From: Paenibacillus aceti
GTDB taxonomy: Bacteria; Bacillota; Bacilli; Paenibacillales; Paenibacillaceae
Direction: 5' to 3'
NCBI RefSeq assembly: GCF_003614185.1
Contig: NZ_KZ987724.1
Span: 2,592,199 to 2,656,198 of the forward strand
DNA length: 64,000 bases
Positions within the stretch are counted from its first letter, which is position 1; each line of letters starts with the position of its first letter. The notes under the pieces are model-generated. The model searched no databases. It saw only the letters and a list, made by a program, of their open reading frames with translations, and was not told the origin of the DNA. Made by a program: the position numbers and the translations under genes. Shown here one piece after another: positions 1 through 9,210 of the stretch.

Positions 1-1186
1 TGTCACCAGTTATTGCGGCTTCAATCGTGAGTCTCTCATAGGTTTTAACCGCTTGGATAAGACCTTTCGTTTGCTCAGGTACACATGTGACCGACACTGG
101 AATGGGACCATTACTCGTCACGAGACAGTTCACCTCAATGCTGGCATCAGCCGGAAGGAAATCGAGAATATTCCCGTTCGAGACATTCAAAGTCTGAACA
201 TCGCGCTTATCATTACATAGCGATTCCATCAGATTCACAGCTGCTTCAGAATAATACGCACCCCCACGTTGTTCCAGTTGCTTCGGCTTATCTTGCAAAT
301 TGGGGTCCTTGTAAAGTTCAAATAATTCATCTTCGACTCTCTTCACGACATCGGCACGAGTACCATTGGCGTTCAATGATTCTATTTGCTCCTCAAGCAT
401 AACGTCCGTCATGTAGAAATATTTCAAATAATAAGAGGGATATCCGCCTAATCCACTCAGGAATTCAGGATCCCATTCAGATGGGGGAACATTCTTGGCG
501 GAATAATCCTCACGATGATCTAGCATTTCCTGAAGCTTATCCTCACCATCCACCTCGATCCGAGTTACCCAGTGCAGGTGATTCAATCCTACAAACTCCG
601 TATAGATGTGATCGATCGGCGTATTGTACTGTTCGCTTAATCTCTTCTGGAGACCAATGGGCGCATTGCAAAGTCCGATACTTTTTACATTCGTATGCCG
701 GTTAATCGCCTCGGTAACCATCCCCGCTGGATTTGTAAAATTCAACAGCCAGGCGTCAGGACTTAACTCCTCGATATCCTTGCAAATATCCAGTAAGACA
801 GGGATGGTCCGCAGGGCCTTCATCATTCCCCCTGGTCCCGTCGTTTCTTGACCGATCACCCCATGCTGGTTCGGAATATGCTCATCCCATTTCCGCGCCT
901 CCAGCAGCCCCACTCTCATTTGCGTTGTAATAAAATCAGCTCCAGCGATAGCTTCACGGCGATCCAAAGTCAGGAAAACTTGAATCGGAAGGCCCGATTT
1001 AGCCACCATACGTTTAGCTAGTTCTCCGACAATTTCAAGTTTATGTCTGCCTTGCTCAATATCAACCAGCCATAGTTCTCTAACTGGCAATTGTTCATAT
1101 CTCTGAATAAAACCTTCTACAATTTCCGGAGTGTATGAAGAGCCCCCACCGATGACTGCGATTTTCAAACCTTTACGTCGTTCCAT
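1..1186 (-). CDS. GH4 6-phospho-beta-glucosidase-like protein, 3' end cut by window edge
   Basis: Translating the minus strand from an ATG at 1186 gives about 395 residues with no stop before the window edge. Seen: an NAD-binding GGGSSYTPE near residue 13, ETTGPGG near 113, NFTNPAG near 147, the metal-ligand LCNAPIG near 169 and GLNHLHW near 198. These are family GH4 hallmarks, enzymes that cleave phosphorylated glycosides with NAD+, a divalent metal and an elimination mechanism. The CNAPI and ETTGPGG forms resemble the 6-phospho-beta-glucosidase branch (LicH/CelF). An upstream ATG at 1196 runs into a stop after seven codons, so 1186 is the start. It is the last visible gene of the operon, so the BadF kinase upstream may supply its phospho-sugar substrate (inference). 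Confidence 0.9.
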   Translation of the reverse strand, partial: MERRKGLKIAVIGGGSSYTPEIVEGFIQRYEQLPVRELWLVDIEQGRHKLEIVGELAKRMVAKSGLPIQVFLTLDRREAIAGADFITTQMRVGLLEARKWDEHIPNQHGVIGQETTGPGGMMKALRTIPVLLDICKDIEELSPDAWLLNFTNPAGMVTEAINRHTNVKSIGLCNAPIGLQKRLSEQYNTPIDHIYTEFVGLNHLHWVTRIEVDGEDKLQEMLDHREDYSAKNVPPSEWDPEFLSGLGGYPSYYLKYFYMTDVMLEEQIESLNANGTRADVVKRVEDELFELYKDPNLQDKPKQLEQRGGAYYSEAAVNLMESLCNDKRDVQTLNVSNGNILDFLPADASIEVNCLVTSNGPIPVSVTCVPEQTKGLIQAVKTYERLTIEAAITGD

Positions 1187-1241
1187 GCTGATTCATCTTC
1201 CCTTCAACTAATGAATTATGATCATTGTATTTTTGAACCCA

Positions 1242-2225
1242 TTACACCAGATTGTAATCCGATACCGTCCGAAGCTGCTCATATACTTCCTCAGGAAGAG
1301 AGCCCCCCTCAGCTTCAAAAGCCAACCATAACGCTCCCACGACAGGTTCCACTTGAAGCTTCACAAGAGAAGCATGAGGGGCGCATCCCTTAACCGCTTG
1401 CTCAATATAGGGATGAATAAACCGCGCTTCACCTCGGGTAATAACGCTTCCTGCCAGCACGACATCAAACTTGTCATTCTCCATACCCAAACGTCGGATG
1501 ACAGCCTGTGCCGACTTGCCTAGCTCCTCCCCTTGTACTCGCAGTATATGGGTGGCCACTTCATCTCCTTCGGCTGCAGCCTGAAAAATCAATTTCACGG
1601 TGCTAAGCGGAGGATACTTGTCATGATCCAAATAATCATTAAACATGGTCGATACATCGTTATATCCCAGATGCTCTAGAAGCAGTTCCGTTAACCGTGT
1701 CGGCTGCTCACGTCCGTCCCAAGCCCGAATAACCGCCCGAAAGGCCTCGACACATAACGTTGCGCCGCCGCCGAAATCCCCGAACATATAAGAAAAACCA
1801 CCGCATTGATAAAATTGTTCCCGGGGACTAATCCCCGCACTATTCGTGCCCGTTCCGCAGATCAACACAATTCCATACGGACGATCTGTTCCGGCCCGAA
1901 GAGCAATCACCGTATCGCAGTTCAGATCATATTTCGGAAATTCCATTTCTGCGAGCATCGGTCTCAATATTTGATAATCTGCTTCGCGATCGGCACCAGC
2001 TAACCCAAAATAAGCAAAGGTAATGTCGTTTCGACTAAGGCCCGCTTGACCGAGTGCCATCTCCACGGACTCCCTGAGACTATATTTAGCTTCCTCATAA
2101 TCGATTTGATGATTGCCGTTCCCGCTATGCCCTTTTCCAATGATCCTTCCATGTTCATCAGCGATCAGCGCATACGTCTTGCTTCCGCCAGCATCTACGC
2201 CTAAATAATATTTCAATGGATCCAC
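1242..2225 (-). CDS. BadF/BadG-type ATPase, probable amino-sugar or glycoside kinase
   Basis: A 327-residue protein starting YYLGVDAGGSKT (phosphate-1 motif, residues 6-17), with a phosphate-2 motif CGTGTNSAG near residue 122 and an adenosine-type LAGSVI near 255. This is the ASKHA fold of the BadF/BcrA/N-acetylglucosamine kinase family, cytoplasmic ATP-dependent kinases. It lies between the transporter genes and a GH4 phospho-glycosidase on the same strand, which suggests it phosphorylates the sugar brought in by the ABC system. The exact substrate (N-acetylglucosamine, chitobiose or a beta-glucoside) cannot be read from sequence. Confidence 0.85.
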   Translation of the reverse strand: MDPLKYYLGVDAGGSKTYALIADEHGRIIGKGHSGNGNHQIDYEEAKYSLRESVEMALGQAGLSRNDITFAYFGLAGADREADYQILRPMLAEMEFPKYDLNCDTVIALRAGTDRPYGIVLICGTGTNSAGISPREQFYQCGGFSYMFGDFGGGATLCVEAFRAVIRAWDGREQPTRLTELLLEHLGYNDVSTMFNDYLDHDKYPPLSTVKLIFQAAAEGDEVATHILRVQGEELGKSAQAVIRRLGMENDKFDVVLAGSVITRGEARFIHPYIEQAVKGCAPHASLVKLQVEPVVGALWLAFEAEGGSLPEEVYEQLRTVSDYNLV

Positions 2226-2335
2226 TCCTATGATTGCATGTTTGTCTGAGTCTAGATGAGTTATTTAGTGAGAGTAAAAATGAGGGAAGGGATGACTCCA
2301 CTCCCCCCACCATATCGCACTCCAGTTGCCGGATG

Positions 2336-3715
2336 TTATTTGTTCACACGTTCCAACAGTTTATCTAATTTCTTCTGAATTCCTTGCATCACTTCAGGTA
2401 CTGGTTTCGTATTATTCTCAGCGGCGGCAAACTCATTGATGAACAGTTCATTAATTTGCGAATAGTTCGCTACCAAGTGGTTGTAAGACTCCACGCCGTA
2501 TTTGTTCGCGCCATCATATACATTCTTAATGGCTTCCGGATCAACACCCTCGAAGCTGTTATAATATTTATCTTTCGCTTGATCATTAATTGGAGGTGTC
2601 CCCCCGCTGAGCTCGATTGACTTTTCCTGAACATCCTTGGAAATGAGGAACTTAATGAATTCATAGGCCTCTTTGGGATGCTTGGAATCCTTCAATACGA
2701 ATAAGGGGTCAACATACAGCACGCTTCTTTCTTCATCATTGCCGCCATAAGGAACAGCCGCTACACCAATTTTAAAGTTGAATTGGTCTTGACTCGCCAG
2801 GCTCCATGAACCGCCAACCGTCATCCCCACTTTACCGGACAAGAATGGATCTCCAAATTGACCTGCTACAGATTTAGACCATGCTGGAGTTGGGGATACC
2901 TCTTTATCCCAAATCAAGTCGATCAGTTGCTGGTAAGCGTCAATCGCTTCCGGGGAATCGAAATGTGTTTCACTTGGTTTACCTCCATTGGTCCAGGTGT
3001 CATCGGAGTATACTTTGACTCCGAAATACGCTGGTCTCATATCCAATTCGCCCCAACCAAAGTTTACGCCATAAGCTGATTTTTCAATATCATCATCACG
3101 AACGGTCAGCTTGTCTGCAACTTCGACCATTTTGTCGAATGTCCAGCTTTTGTCTTCATAATCTGAAGGGGGATACGGCAAGCCTGCATGATCAAACATA
3201 TCTTTGTTATAGAGCAATACGGTCACATAGTTGCTGAAAGGAATACCGTATGTTTTACCGTCAACCTTGTAAATGTCCATGAGTTCATCTTGAATGCCAA
3301 AATCAGAAGGTTTGAAGCCATCCTCGTTCATAATATCCGTTAGATCGGTTAACAAGTCTTTATTGTAGTATTCCGCGAAACCACCGTAGCCGAAATGAGA
3401 GGTGATATCCGGTGCATTTTTCGCCGCGATATTCGCTTGTAGCTTGGAGTCGAATTGCTCGTATGGGGCTTTCTCTACCTTCACCTTAATATTCGGATGA
3501 GCGCTTTCAAAGTCAGGGATTAGTTTCTCTACATAAGTTCTATCTGGAGAGTCGATGGTATAGTAAGTAATGGTTACAGGGCCTGAGCTTTTTTCTCCAG
3601 TACCGGAGCTCTCCTTGCCACTACTATTACTATTACCACCGCAAGCAGACAAAACGAAAACCAATACCAGAATCAGACCTGGAAGTAAGCGCAACTTCTT
3701 CTTAGCTTGTTTCAT
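2336..3715 (-). CDS. ABC sugar transporter solute-binding lipoprotein
   Basis: 459 residues. A basic N-terminus, a hydrophobic stretch and a lipobox LSAC (residues 22-25) mark a lipoprotein signal, followed by a Ser/Gly-rich linker. The mature part, with VTITYYT, an ADKLTVRDDD stretch and GKVGMTVGGSWSLA, is typical of family 1 (MalE-type) solute-binding proteins. It should sit on the outer face of the membrane and hand sugar to the two permeases encoded just upstream in the operon. No ATPase gene is present in the visible locus; in this group a shared MsmX/UgpC-type ATPase often serves several such systems. A ribosome site AAAGGGGG precedes the ATG. Confidence 0.93.
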   Translation of the reverse strand: MKQAKKKLRLLPGLILVLVFVLSACGGNSNSSGKESSGTGEKSSGPVTITYYTIDSPDRTYVEKLIPDFESAHPNIKVKVEKAPYEQFDSKLQANIAAKNAPDITSHFGYGGFAEYYNKDLLTDLTDIMNEDGFKPSDFGIQDELMDIYKVDGKTYGIPFSNYVTVLLYNKDMFDHAGLPYPPSDYEDKSWTFDKMVEVADKLTVRDDDIEKSAYGVNFGWGELDMRPAYFGVKVYSDDTWTNGGKPSETHFDSPEAIDAYQQLIDLIWDKEVSPTPAWSKSVAGQFGDPFLSGKVGMTVGGSWSLASQDQFNFKIGVAAVPYGGNDEERSVLYVDPLFVLKDSKHPKEAYEFIKFLISKDVQEKSIELSGGTPPINDQAKDKYYNSFEGVDPEAIKNVYDGANKYGVESYNHLVANYSQINELFINEFAAAENNTKPVPEVMQGIQKKLDKLLERVNK

Positions 3716-3777
3716 TCAAATATCCCCCTTTAAAAAAGTTTGTATATATCAAATAATTGAACGCATCCTTCGATCAA

Positions 3778-4683
3778 TTACTTAATACCGGTAAGGACAA
3801 TCCCTTCCGTAAAGTGCTTCTGTGCTGAGGCAAAAATCGCTATTATCGGCAGTGTCGTCATGATCGAGGCACACATCAACAAGTTGTAAGGAGCAATCCG
3901 GAACTTGGATGACATCATGGCTGCCAAACCTACAGGCAAAGTGAACTTCTCCTGAGAACTCAGGTACAATACAGGGCCGAGCAAGTCATTCCATGTCCAA
4001 ATAAATGTAAAGATCGCAACGGTAGCAAGGGCTGGGCCCGAGAGTGGAAGCGCTATTTTCCAAAATAAACGAAATTCCGTGCAGCCATCGATTCTTCCTG
4101 AATCATACAGTTCATTAGGTAGCGACATGAAGAATTGTCTTAATAAGAAGATTTGATAAGCTGAGCCTAAGAAAGTCGGTACGATCAGCGGCAAGAATGA
4201 ATTGACCCACCCCAAATTAGAGAAGAGAATGAATTGGGGGATCATCACGGCCGGATAGGGCAGCATCATAGTAGAAATCATCAGCATGAACAGAATTCTC
4301 TTGCCTTTGGCCCGATATCTCGTAAATCCATAAGCGACTAAGGCGGATGAGAATACGGTACCGATCACAGATACTACGGCGACAATGATACTGTTCTTAT
4401 ACAGGATGCCGAATTTGATTTCTTCATTCGCGAAGAGTGTCCTAAAGTTCTCCCAAGCGAACACCCGCGGAATAATGGTAGGCGGAAATTGCAGCATTTC
4501 CTTCGATGTCTTAAGGGCTGTGGATACCATGAATACCACGGGGAAGATCATCGTGATGGTAATGCAAATTAATAGAATAAAAGCAATAATCTCGCCAATT
4601 GTCATTTTCCGCCGTGAATCCGCCTTTAAAGCTGCAGGGTCCATGGTGACATGCGTATTTCTCTCAGTTACGGAGTTACTCAT
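3778..4683 (-). CDS. ABC sugar transporter permease, MalG type
   Basis: 301 residues with about six hydrophobic segments. The cytoplasmic EAA loop reads YDSGRIDGCTEFRLFWKIAL near residue 190, which contacts the ATPase in carbohydrate ABC importers of the MalG class. A hydrophilic N-terminus of about 30 residues precedes the first membrane segment. Its ATG shares one base with the stop of the preceding permease gene (TAATG), so the two are translationally coupled. The binding-protein gene follows 62 bases later. Confidence 0.93.
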   Translation of the reverse strand: MSNSVTERNTHVTMDPAALKADSRRKMTIGEIIAFILLICITITMIFPVVFMVSTALKTSKEMLQFPPTIIPRVFAWENFRTLFANEEIKFGILYKNSIIVAVVSVIGTVFSSALVAYGFTRYRAKGKRILFMLMISTMMLPYPAVMIPQFILFSNLGWVNSFLPLIVPTFLGSAYQIFLLRQFFMSLPNELYDSGRIDGCTEFRLFWKIALPLSGPALATVAIFTFIWTWNDLLGPVLYLSSQEKFTLPVGLAAMMSSKFRIAPYNLLMCASIMTTLPIIAIFASAQKHFTEGIVLTGIK

Positions 4684-5573
4684 TAATCCCGTCCCCCCTC
4701 ATAGTAGACAAATCGATTTGATGATTTCATAATGATCACGGTTACGATGAGTATGGCGAGCAGCAGTAGCCAAGCCATCGCAGAAGCATACCCGAGTCGG
4801 AAGTCCTTGAATGCGCTTACATAGACGTTAAAGACGTAGAATCTTGTTGAATAGTTCGGCCCCCCCTGCGTCATTACGTAAGCTTGCGTAAATACCTGGA
4901 AGGACTCAATGACAGCCATAATCAATTGGAATAAAAATACGGGGGAGATCATCGGGAAGGTGACGTTCCAGAATGTCTTCCATTTACTTGCCCCATCCAA
5001 TCTTGCTGCCTCAAGCAAACTCGCCGGAACACCTTGCAAGCCAGCCAAGAATATAATCATCCCTGCTCCTACGCCCCAAAATGTCATGATGATTAGTGCC
5101 CACATAGCGAACTTCTCATCTAAGAACCAAGCGGGTCCTTTAACCCCGAATAATGAAAGAATGTAATTGAAGATTCCTGCCTCCGGATTAAAGATCCAGA
5201 ACCATAACAGGGACATCGAGACGCCGGATATCATACTTGGAAAGTACATCGCTGTTCGAAAAAATCCTTGAGCCGGAATTTTCATATTAATGAGCATTGC
5301 AAAGATCAAAGAAAGGAATAGGCCCAGAGGAACACTAATAAAAGTGTATTTCAACGTAACTACAATAGATTTGTAGAATAATTCATCCTGGAACAGTTCC
5401 CTGAAATTGTCCAAACCGATAAATGTAGGCTTACTGATAATGTCGTAATCTGTAAAACTATAATACAGTGATGATAAAATTGGATATAACGCAAAGACTA
5501 AAAATCCGATTAACCATGGCGAGATAAATAGATAGAAATAGAAATTCTCGCGTTTGGACTCAGATAATTTCAT
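4683..5573 (-). CDS. ABC sugar transporter permease, MalF type
   Basis: 296 residues, six predicted membrane spans, first span LFISPWLIGFLVFALYPI. The EAA loop is LLEAARLDGASKWKTFWNVT near residue 188. It is the usual short MalF-type partner of the downstream MalG-type permease in carbohydrate uptake class 1 systems. It is the first structural gene after the regulator, and a promoter with flanking palindromes lies in its 260-base upstream region. The ribosome site GGGGAGGG lies about 10 bases before the ATG. Confidence 0.93.
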   Translation of the reverse strand: MKLSESKRENFYFYLFISPWLIGFLVFALYPILSSLYYSFTDYDIISKPTFIGLDNFRELFQDELFYKSIVVTLKYTFISVPLGLFLSLIFAMLINMKIPAQGFFRTAMYFPSMISGVSMSLLWFWIFNPEAGIFNYILSLFGVKGPAWFLDEKFAMWALIIMTFWGVGAGMIIFLAGLQGVPASLLEAARLDGASKWKTFWNVTFPMISPVFLFQLIMAVIESFQVFTQAYVMTQGGPNYSTRFYVFNVYVSAFKDFRLGYASAMAWLLLLAILIVTVIIMKSSNRFVYYEGGRD

Positions 5574-5624
5574 CCTTACAATCCCTCCCCTTTTTTGTGT
5601 TTTTGCAATGCCCTGATTTTTTAT

Positions 5625-5712
5625 TAAAGTTAAAGGGCTTTAACTTTATCAATATGTGTTAATCCTAATCATATTCATGACATTTGACAATACTTTTTTA
5701 ACTTAAGTTAAA
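5625..5712 (-). promoter_or_regulatory. Candidate promoter of the ABC operon framed by two LacI-type palindromes
   Basis: On the minus strand TTGTCA (5690-5685) and TAGGAT (5667-5662) are 17 bases apart. Two inverted repeats frame them: TTTAACTTAAGTTAAA (5697-5712, a perfect 16-bp palindrome just upstream of the -35) and an 11-bp-arm repeat at 5625-5648 with half-site AAAGTTAAAG and a GG centre, downstream of the start region. Both contain AAGTTAAA. A weaker palindrome around GTTTAAAC (5828-5843) overlaps the stop of the lacI-type gene. They are likely operators for the adjacent LacI protein (inference). Confidence 0.55.
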
Positions 5713-5833
5713 CTTTCGGTTTATTTTCTGGATATAACTTGATAAATTCAACCTTTTCTCTTACAAGTTCTTTGTAGAACTATAGGATTCCCCTCGGAAA
5801 TTCTGCTGATTTTATCGAAATATATTAAAGCGT

Positions 5834-6859
5834 TTAAACTTTTATCGGCAAATTATCCGATGGATTGTCCCGCCGCGGTGTTCCCGTAGATTCTCTTACA
5901 ATTAACTCGGGATCAAACTCCGCAATTATATTTCGCTTAGCTGGCTCTTCGATCAATTTCAGCAGCATCTCGACGCCTTGCCTTCCGATCTTCTCAACGG
6001 GCTGACGGACCGTGGTTAGGGAAGGATGAAATTCTTTGGAGTATATCTGGTCATCAAATCCAACCACCGAAACATCTCGCGGAATCCGTATCCCCTCATT
6101 CTTAAATGCATCTATAATGCCAAAGGCTATAAAATCATCCGCTGCGAATACCGCGGTAGGCAATTGCCCTGACTCCATCCAACGCTTCGCGATCTCATAA
6201 CCTGAAGTAATACTGAATATGCCTTGTTCAATACTGAATGGTTCCAGCCCAGCCTCTTCAAGAGCAGCGAGGAAGCCTCTCTCCCGTTCTCGGCTGCTTA
6301 AAAGCGGTTCAGAACCTCGAATATGAGCAATTTGAGTATGCCCGAGCTCTATCAAATGCTTGGTCGCATCATAACCCCCTTTGTAATTGTTCACAATAAC
6401 GGAAGGCACTGTAGGATTACGCTGCTGGTTATCAAGAATCACAAAAGGGATCTTCCGTTTCTTAAGCTCCATTAAATAGATATCGGCATTAGTCGGTGAC
6501 AGCAAGATGACTCCATCCACCCGATCTTCTTGAAACATAGAACGATGAAAGGTATCTTCATGCTGCGAAATAGAAAGTGCCAGGAAATAATCATGCTCCG
6601 CTAAACAGTCGTTCACTTCTGTAACTATAGCATCAAGAGCGGTATCATGCAGGGTATTCAACATGAGCCCGATGATTCCCGTTTTGCCGCTTGCCAAGCT
6701 TCGAGCAGACGAGTTCGGTCGATAATCTAACTCCTTCATAGCCTGTAATACCTTTTCCCTGTTCTTCTCGCGCACGGAGGAAGCATTATTAAGCACTCTA
6801 GATACGGTAACAACGGATAGTCCCGACTTCTTGGCTACATCAAAAATACTAACTCTCAT
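5834..6859 (-). CDS. LacI family transcriptional regulator of the ABC sugar operon
   Basis: 341 residues. The N-terminal helix-turn-helix DVAKKSGLSVVTVSRVLN (residues 6-23) and hinge region YRPNSSARSLASGKTGIIG are followed by a periplasmic-binding-protein-like effector domain ending in the usual DPELIVREST. It lies directly upstream of, and in the same direction as, the permease genes, so it probably represses or activates that operon in response to the imported sugar. A close paralogue is encoded at 8191-9186. Confidence 0.93.
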   Translation of the reverse strand: MRVSIFDVAKKSGLSVVTVSRVLNNASSVREKNREKVLQAMKELDYRPNSSARSLASGKTGIIGLMLNTLHDTALDAIVTEVNDCLAEHDYFLALSISQHEDTFHRSMFQEDRVDGVILLSPTNADIYLMELKKRKIPFVILDNQQRNPTVPSVIVNNYKGGYDATKHLIELGHTQIAHIRGSEPLLSSRERERGFLAALEEAGLEPFSIEQGIFSITSGYEIAKRWMESGQLPTAVFAADDFIAFGIIDAFKNEGIRIPRDVSVVGFDDQIYSKEFHPSLTTVRQPVEKIGRQGVEMLLKLIEEPAKRNIIAEFDPELIVRESTGTPRRDNPSDNLPIKV

Positions 6860-7082
6860 GACAAACCGCCCCTATTTACCACGATTTTACAATAACATAA
6901 CATATTTCGAGTGATTTATCACATGCAACGTCAGGATTTTCTGAGCCATCCAATATTGGAAGGTAAGATAGAAAGTAAGATAAGTAGAAAAAAAGAAAAA
7001 TGAGTCATATATGTGATGAAAAATGATCCTATCCTACGTTATAGTTTGCTTCAGACCGACAAACCGTGGGAGGATTTGAACT

Positions 7083-7874
7083 ATGAAATTTGATTTCCAT
7101 ACGCATCATGAACGTTGTGGCCATGCTACAGGAACTTTGCGGGATTATGTTACAGCCGCAGTGGAGAAGAATTTACAGAGCATTGGACTTTCCGACCACT
7201 TGCCATTATTCGCAGAGGAAGCCGATCATCCTTCTCCTGATGGATGTATGGCTAAGAGCGAGTTTCCCCATTATGTAAAAGAAGTGCTGCAATTAAAACA
7301 GGAATTCGCAGGAAAGATCGATGTTCTTCTAGGCGCAGAAGCCGACTTTATCCCAAATGGCTTAGACATTTACCGCGAGATCATCACGAGTTACCCGTTC
7401 GATTATGTCATCGGCTCCGTGCATGAATTCGCTGGCCATGGTCTCTATGATTCCGAACATTGGGATCGATTGACCACGCAAGGCAAGCTCGACTTTAAGA
7501 ATAGTTATTACTTCCATGTTGCCCAATCTGCAAAGACCGGCTTATATGATATTCTAGGTCATGTTGATGCTTTGGATCGTTATTTATCCGACTATAAAGC
7601 GTACCACACAGAAGTTGCGGATGAGACACTTCGGACGATTGCTGAGCATGATGTGGTGATCGAGATTAACTCCTCGGATGAGCATTGGGTACCCAATGGA
7701 GCATTGCTGGAGAGAGCCTTCCATTATGGTGTAAAGGTTACTTTCGGGTCCGATGCCCATGAACCTGAACAGGTAGGAGATCATTTCGAGGAAGTAAGAC
7801 AACATCTGTTACAGATTGGATATCGTGAATGGGCCTTATTCAAGCAACGAAAAAGAACGATGATCTCTCTCTAA
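7083..7874 (+). CDS. Histidinol-phosphatase-like PHP domain protein
   Basis: 263 residues. The PHP metal site is visible: HTH at residues 6-8, GLSDHLPLF near 37, GAEADF near 87, a GSVHEF motif near 116 and GSDAHEP near 227. This matches HisJ-type histidinol-phosphatases, which remove phosphate from histidinol phosphate in histidine synthesis. No other his gene is nearby, and the gene stands alone between two divergent or parallel regulators, so a different phosphoester substrate is possible. The start is set by GGGAGG seven bases before the ATG. A strong hairpin terminator follows. Confidence 0.8.
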   Translation: MKFDFHTHHERCGHATGTLRDYVTAAVEKNLQSIGLSDHLPLFAEEADHPSPDGCMAKSEFPHYVKEVLQLKQEFAGKIDVLLGAEADFIPNGLDIYREIITSYPFDYVIGSVHEFAGHGLYDSEHWDRLTTQGKLDFKNSYYFHVAQSAKTGLYDILGHVDALDRYLSDYKAYHTEVADETLRTIAEHDVVIEINSSDEHWVPNGALLERAFHYGVKVTFGSDAHEPEQVGDHFEEVRQHLLQIGYREWALFKQRKRTMISL

Positions 7875-7913
7875 TCTGTGGTGCAAACGCCATCTGCGTT
7901 CGAATAAATCACA

Positions 7914-7967
7914 ATGACCAGCCAGCTAACCTCATTATGAATCAAGGTTAGTGGGCTGGTCATTTTT
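7914..7967 (+). terminator. Rho-independent terminator after the PHP protein gene
   Basis: A long stem pairs ATGACCAGCC and AGCTAACCT (7914-7932) with AGGTTAG and GGGCTGGTCAT (up to 7963), with one small asymmetry, and runs into TTTTT at 7963-7967. The rest of the gap to 8190 shows nothing beyond weak promoter-like AT-rich sequence and a GGAG ribosome site for the next gene. Confidence 0.85.
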
Positions 7968-8190
7968 GCGCATTACCTGGGAGTCTTCTTCCCGCGATTC
8001 TGCTCTAGCCTAGGCAGCATAAATCTTAATTAAATGGAAGGGTTCGTTTATAATAAAGAATAAGCCTGCCATTTGTTCAAAATCTGCATGATCAATGACC
8101 AGGTATACGGCATTCCAAGCCATATGTATGTTACACTCATGCTATATAAACAAGGATAAATCGCGGAATATACACGCAAGGAGAATGTAA

Positions 8191-9186
8191 ATGAAGGTAA
8201 GCATTTTTGATGTTGCAAAAAAATCCGGTCTATCCGTTGTCACCGTGTCGCGTGTATTAAACGGGGCAGAGACCGTACGAGAGAAAAATCGGCAAAAAGT
8301 GCTGGAAGCCATCAAGGAACTGAACTACCAGCCTAGCGCAGCTGCTCGTAGTCTGGCCCGGGGAAAGACGGGGATCATCGGCCTGATCGTGACGACGCTT
8401 CAGGACTCCTTCTTCGACGCGGTCGTTAAGGAACTGAATGAGATTCTGTCGCTGCAGGGGTATTTCCTGGCCGTATCGGTATCGACCGGTATGAACTCCG
8501 ATGGCAACCATGATCTGTTACAGGAAGATCGGGTCGACGGCCTGATTCTCCTCTCTCCGATGGAGGAGAGCAAGTATCTCTTGGAATTGAAGCGGCGTGC
8601 CATCCCCTATGTATTGATCGATAACCAGCTTCCAGAGAATGATTCCTATTCGATCACGGTCGACAACTATGATGGCGGATATGCAGCTACGAAGCATCTG
8701 CTAGAGCTTGGCCATACTTCCATCGCCCATATATGCGGAGAGGAAATGTTCCGCAGTACGCGGGAGCGGCGCAGCGGATTTCTTCAGGCCCTTCAAGATC
8801 ACGGGCTGGCTCCATTTGAAATCGTGCATGGCGAATTCGATATTGCCTCTGGCTACGAGGCCTGCCAGCGTTGGCTCGCTGAGGGGAATTTGCCCTCGGC
8901 AGTCTTCGCCGGAGACGATCATATCGCTCTCGGCGTGATCAATGCTCTGCTGGAGGCCGGAGTTCCCGTGCCCGGCCAGGTCTCGATCGTCGGCTATGAC
9001 GATCATTATATCGCTTCCCAGCTGCGGCCGCATTTGACGACCGTCCGCCAGCCTGCGGACAAGATCGCCCTGGCAGCGGCCGACATGCTGCTGAGCCGCA
9101 TCTCCGGCAAAATGAAGCGCGGCGCCGGCATCCGCATCGATCCCGAGCTGATCGTGCGGGAATCGACCGTCGCCGCCGCAGATTAG
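8191..9186 (+). CDS. LacI family transcriptional regulator, paralogue of the 5834-6859 regulator
   Basis: 331 residues; the first 23 residues differ from the other LacI protein mainly at position 2, and the helix-turn-helix DVAKKSGLSVVTVSRVLN is identical. The sugar-binding domain has diverged. The 3' third is noticeably richer in G and C than the start. An AAGGAGAATG ribosome site precedes the ATG. No structural gene follows it because a repeat and group II intron lie directly downstream, so its target is likely elsewhere, possibly the ABC operon operators at 5625-5712 (inference from the shared recognition helix). Confidence 0.92.
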   Translation: MKVSIFDVAKKSGLSVVTVSRVLNGAETVREKNRQKVLEAIKELNYQPSAAARSLARGKTGIIGLIVTTLQDSFFDAVVKELNEILSLQGYFLAVSVSTGMNSDGNHDLLQEDRVDGLILLSPMEESKYLLELKRRAIPYVLIDNQLPENDSYSITVDNYDGGYAATKHLLELGHTSIAHICGEEMFRSTRERRSGFLQALQDHGLAPFEIVHGEFDIASGYEACQRWLAEGNLPSAVFAGDDHIALGVINALLEAGVPVPGQVSIVGYDDHYIASQLRPHLTTVRQPADKIALAAADMLLSRISGKMKRGAGIRIDPELIVRESTVAAAD

Positions 9187-9210
9187 GTTAGAGAAGCCAT
9201 TTTGAATTCT

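Noticed and set aside
5828-5843. Catabolite-repression (cre) site at the lacI-type stop codon
   Set aside because: It lacks the conserved TG and CA ends of the cre consensus; more likely a weak LacI-type palindrome or chance.
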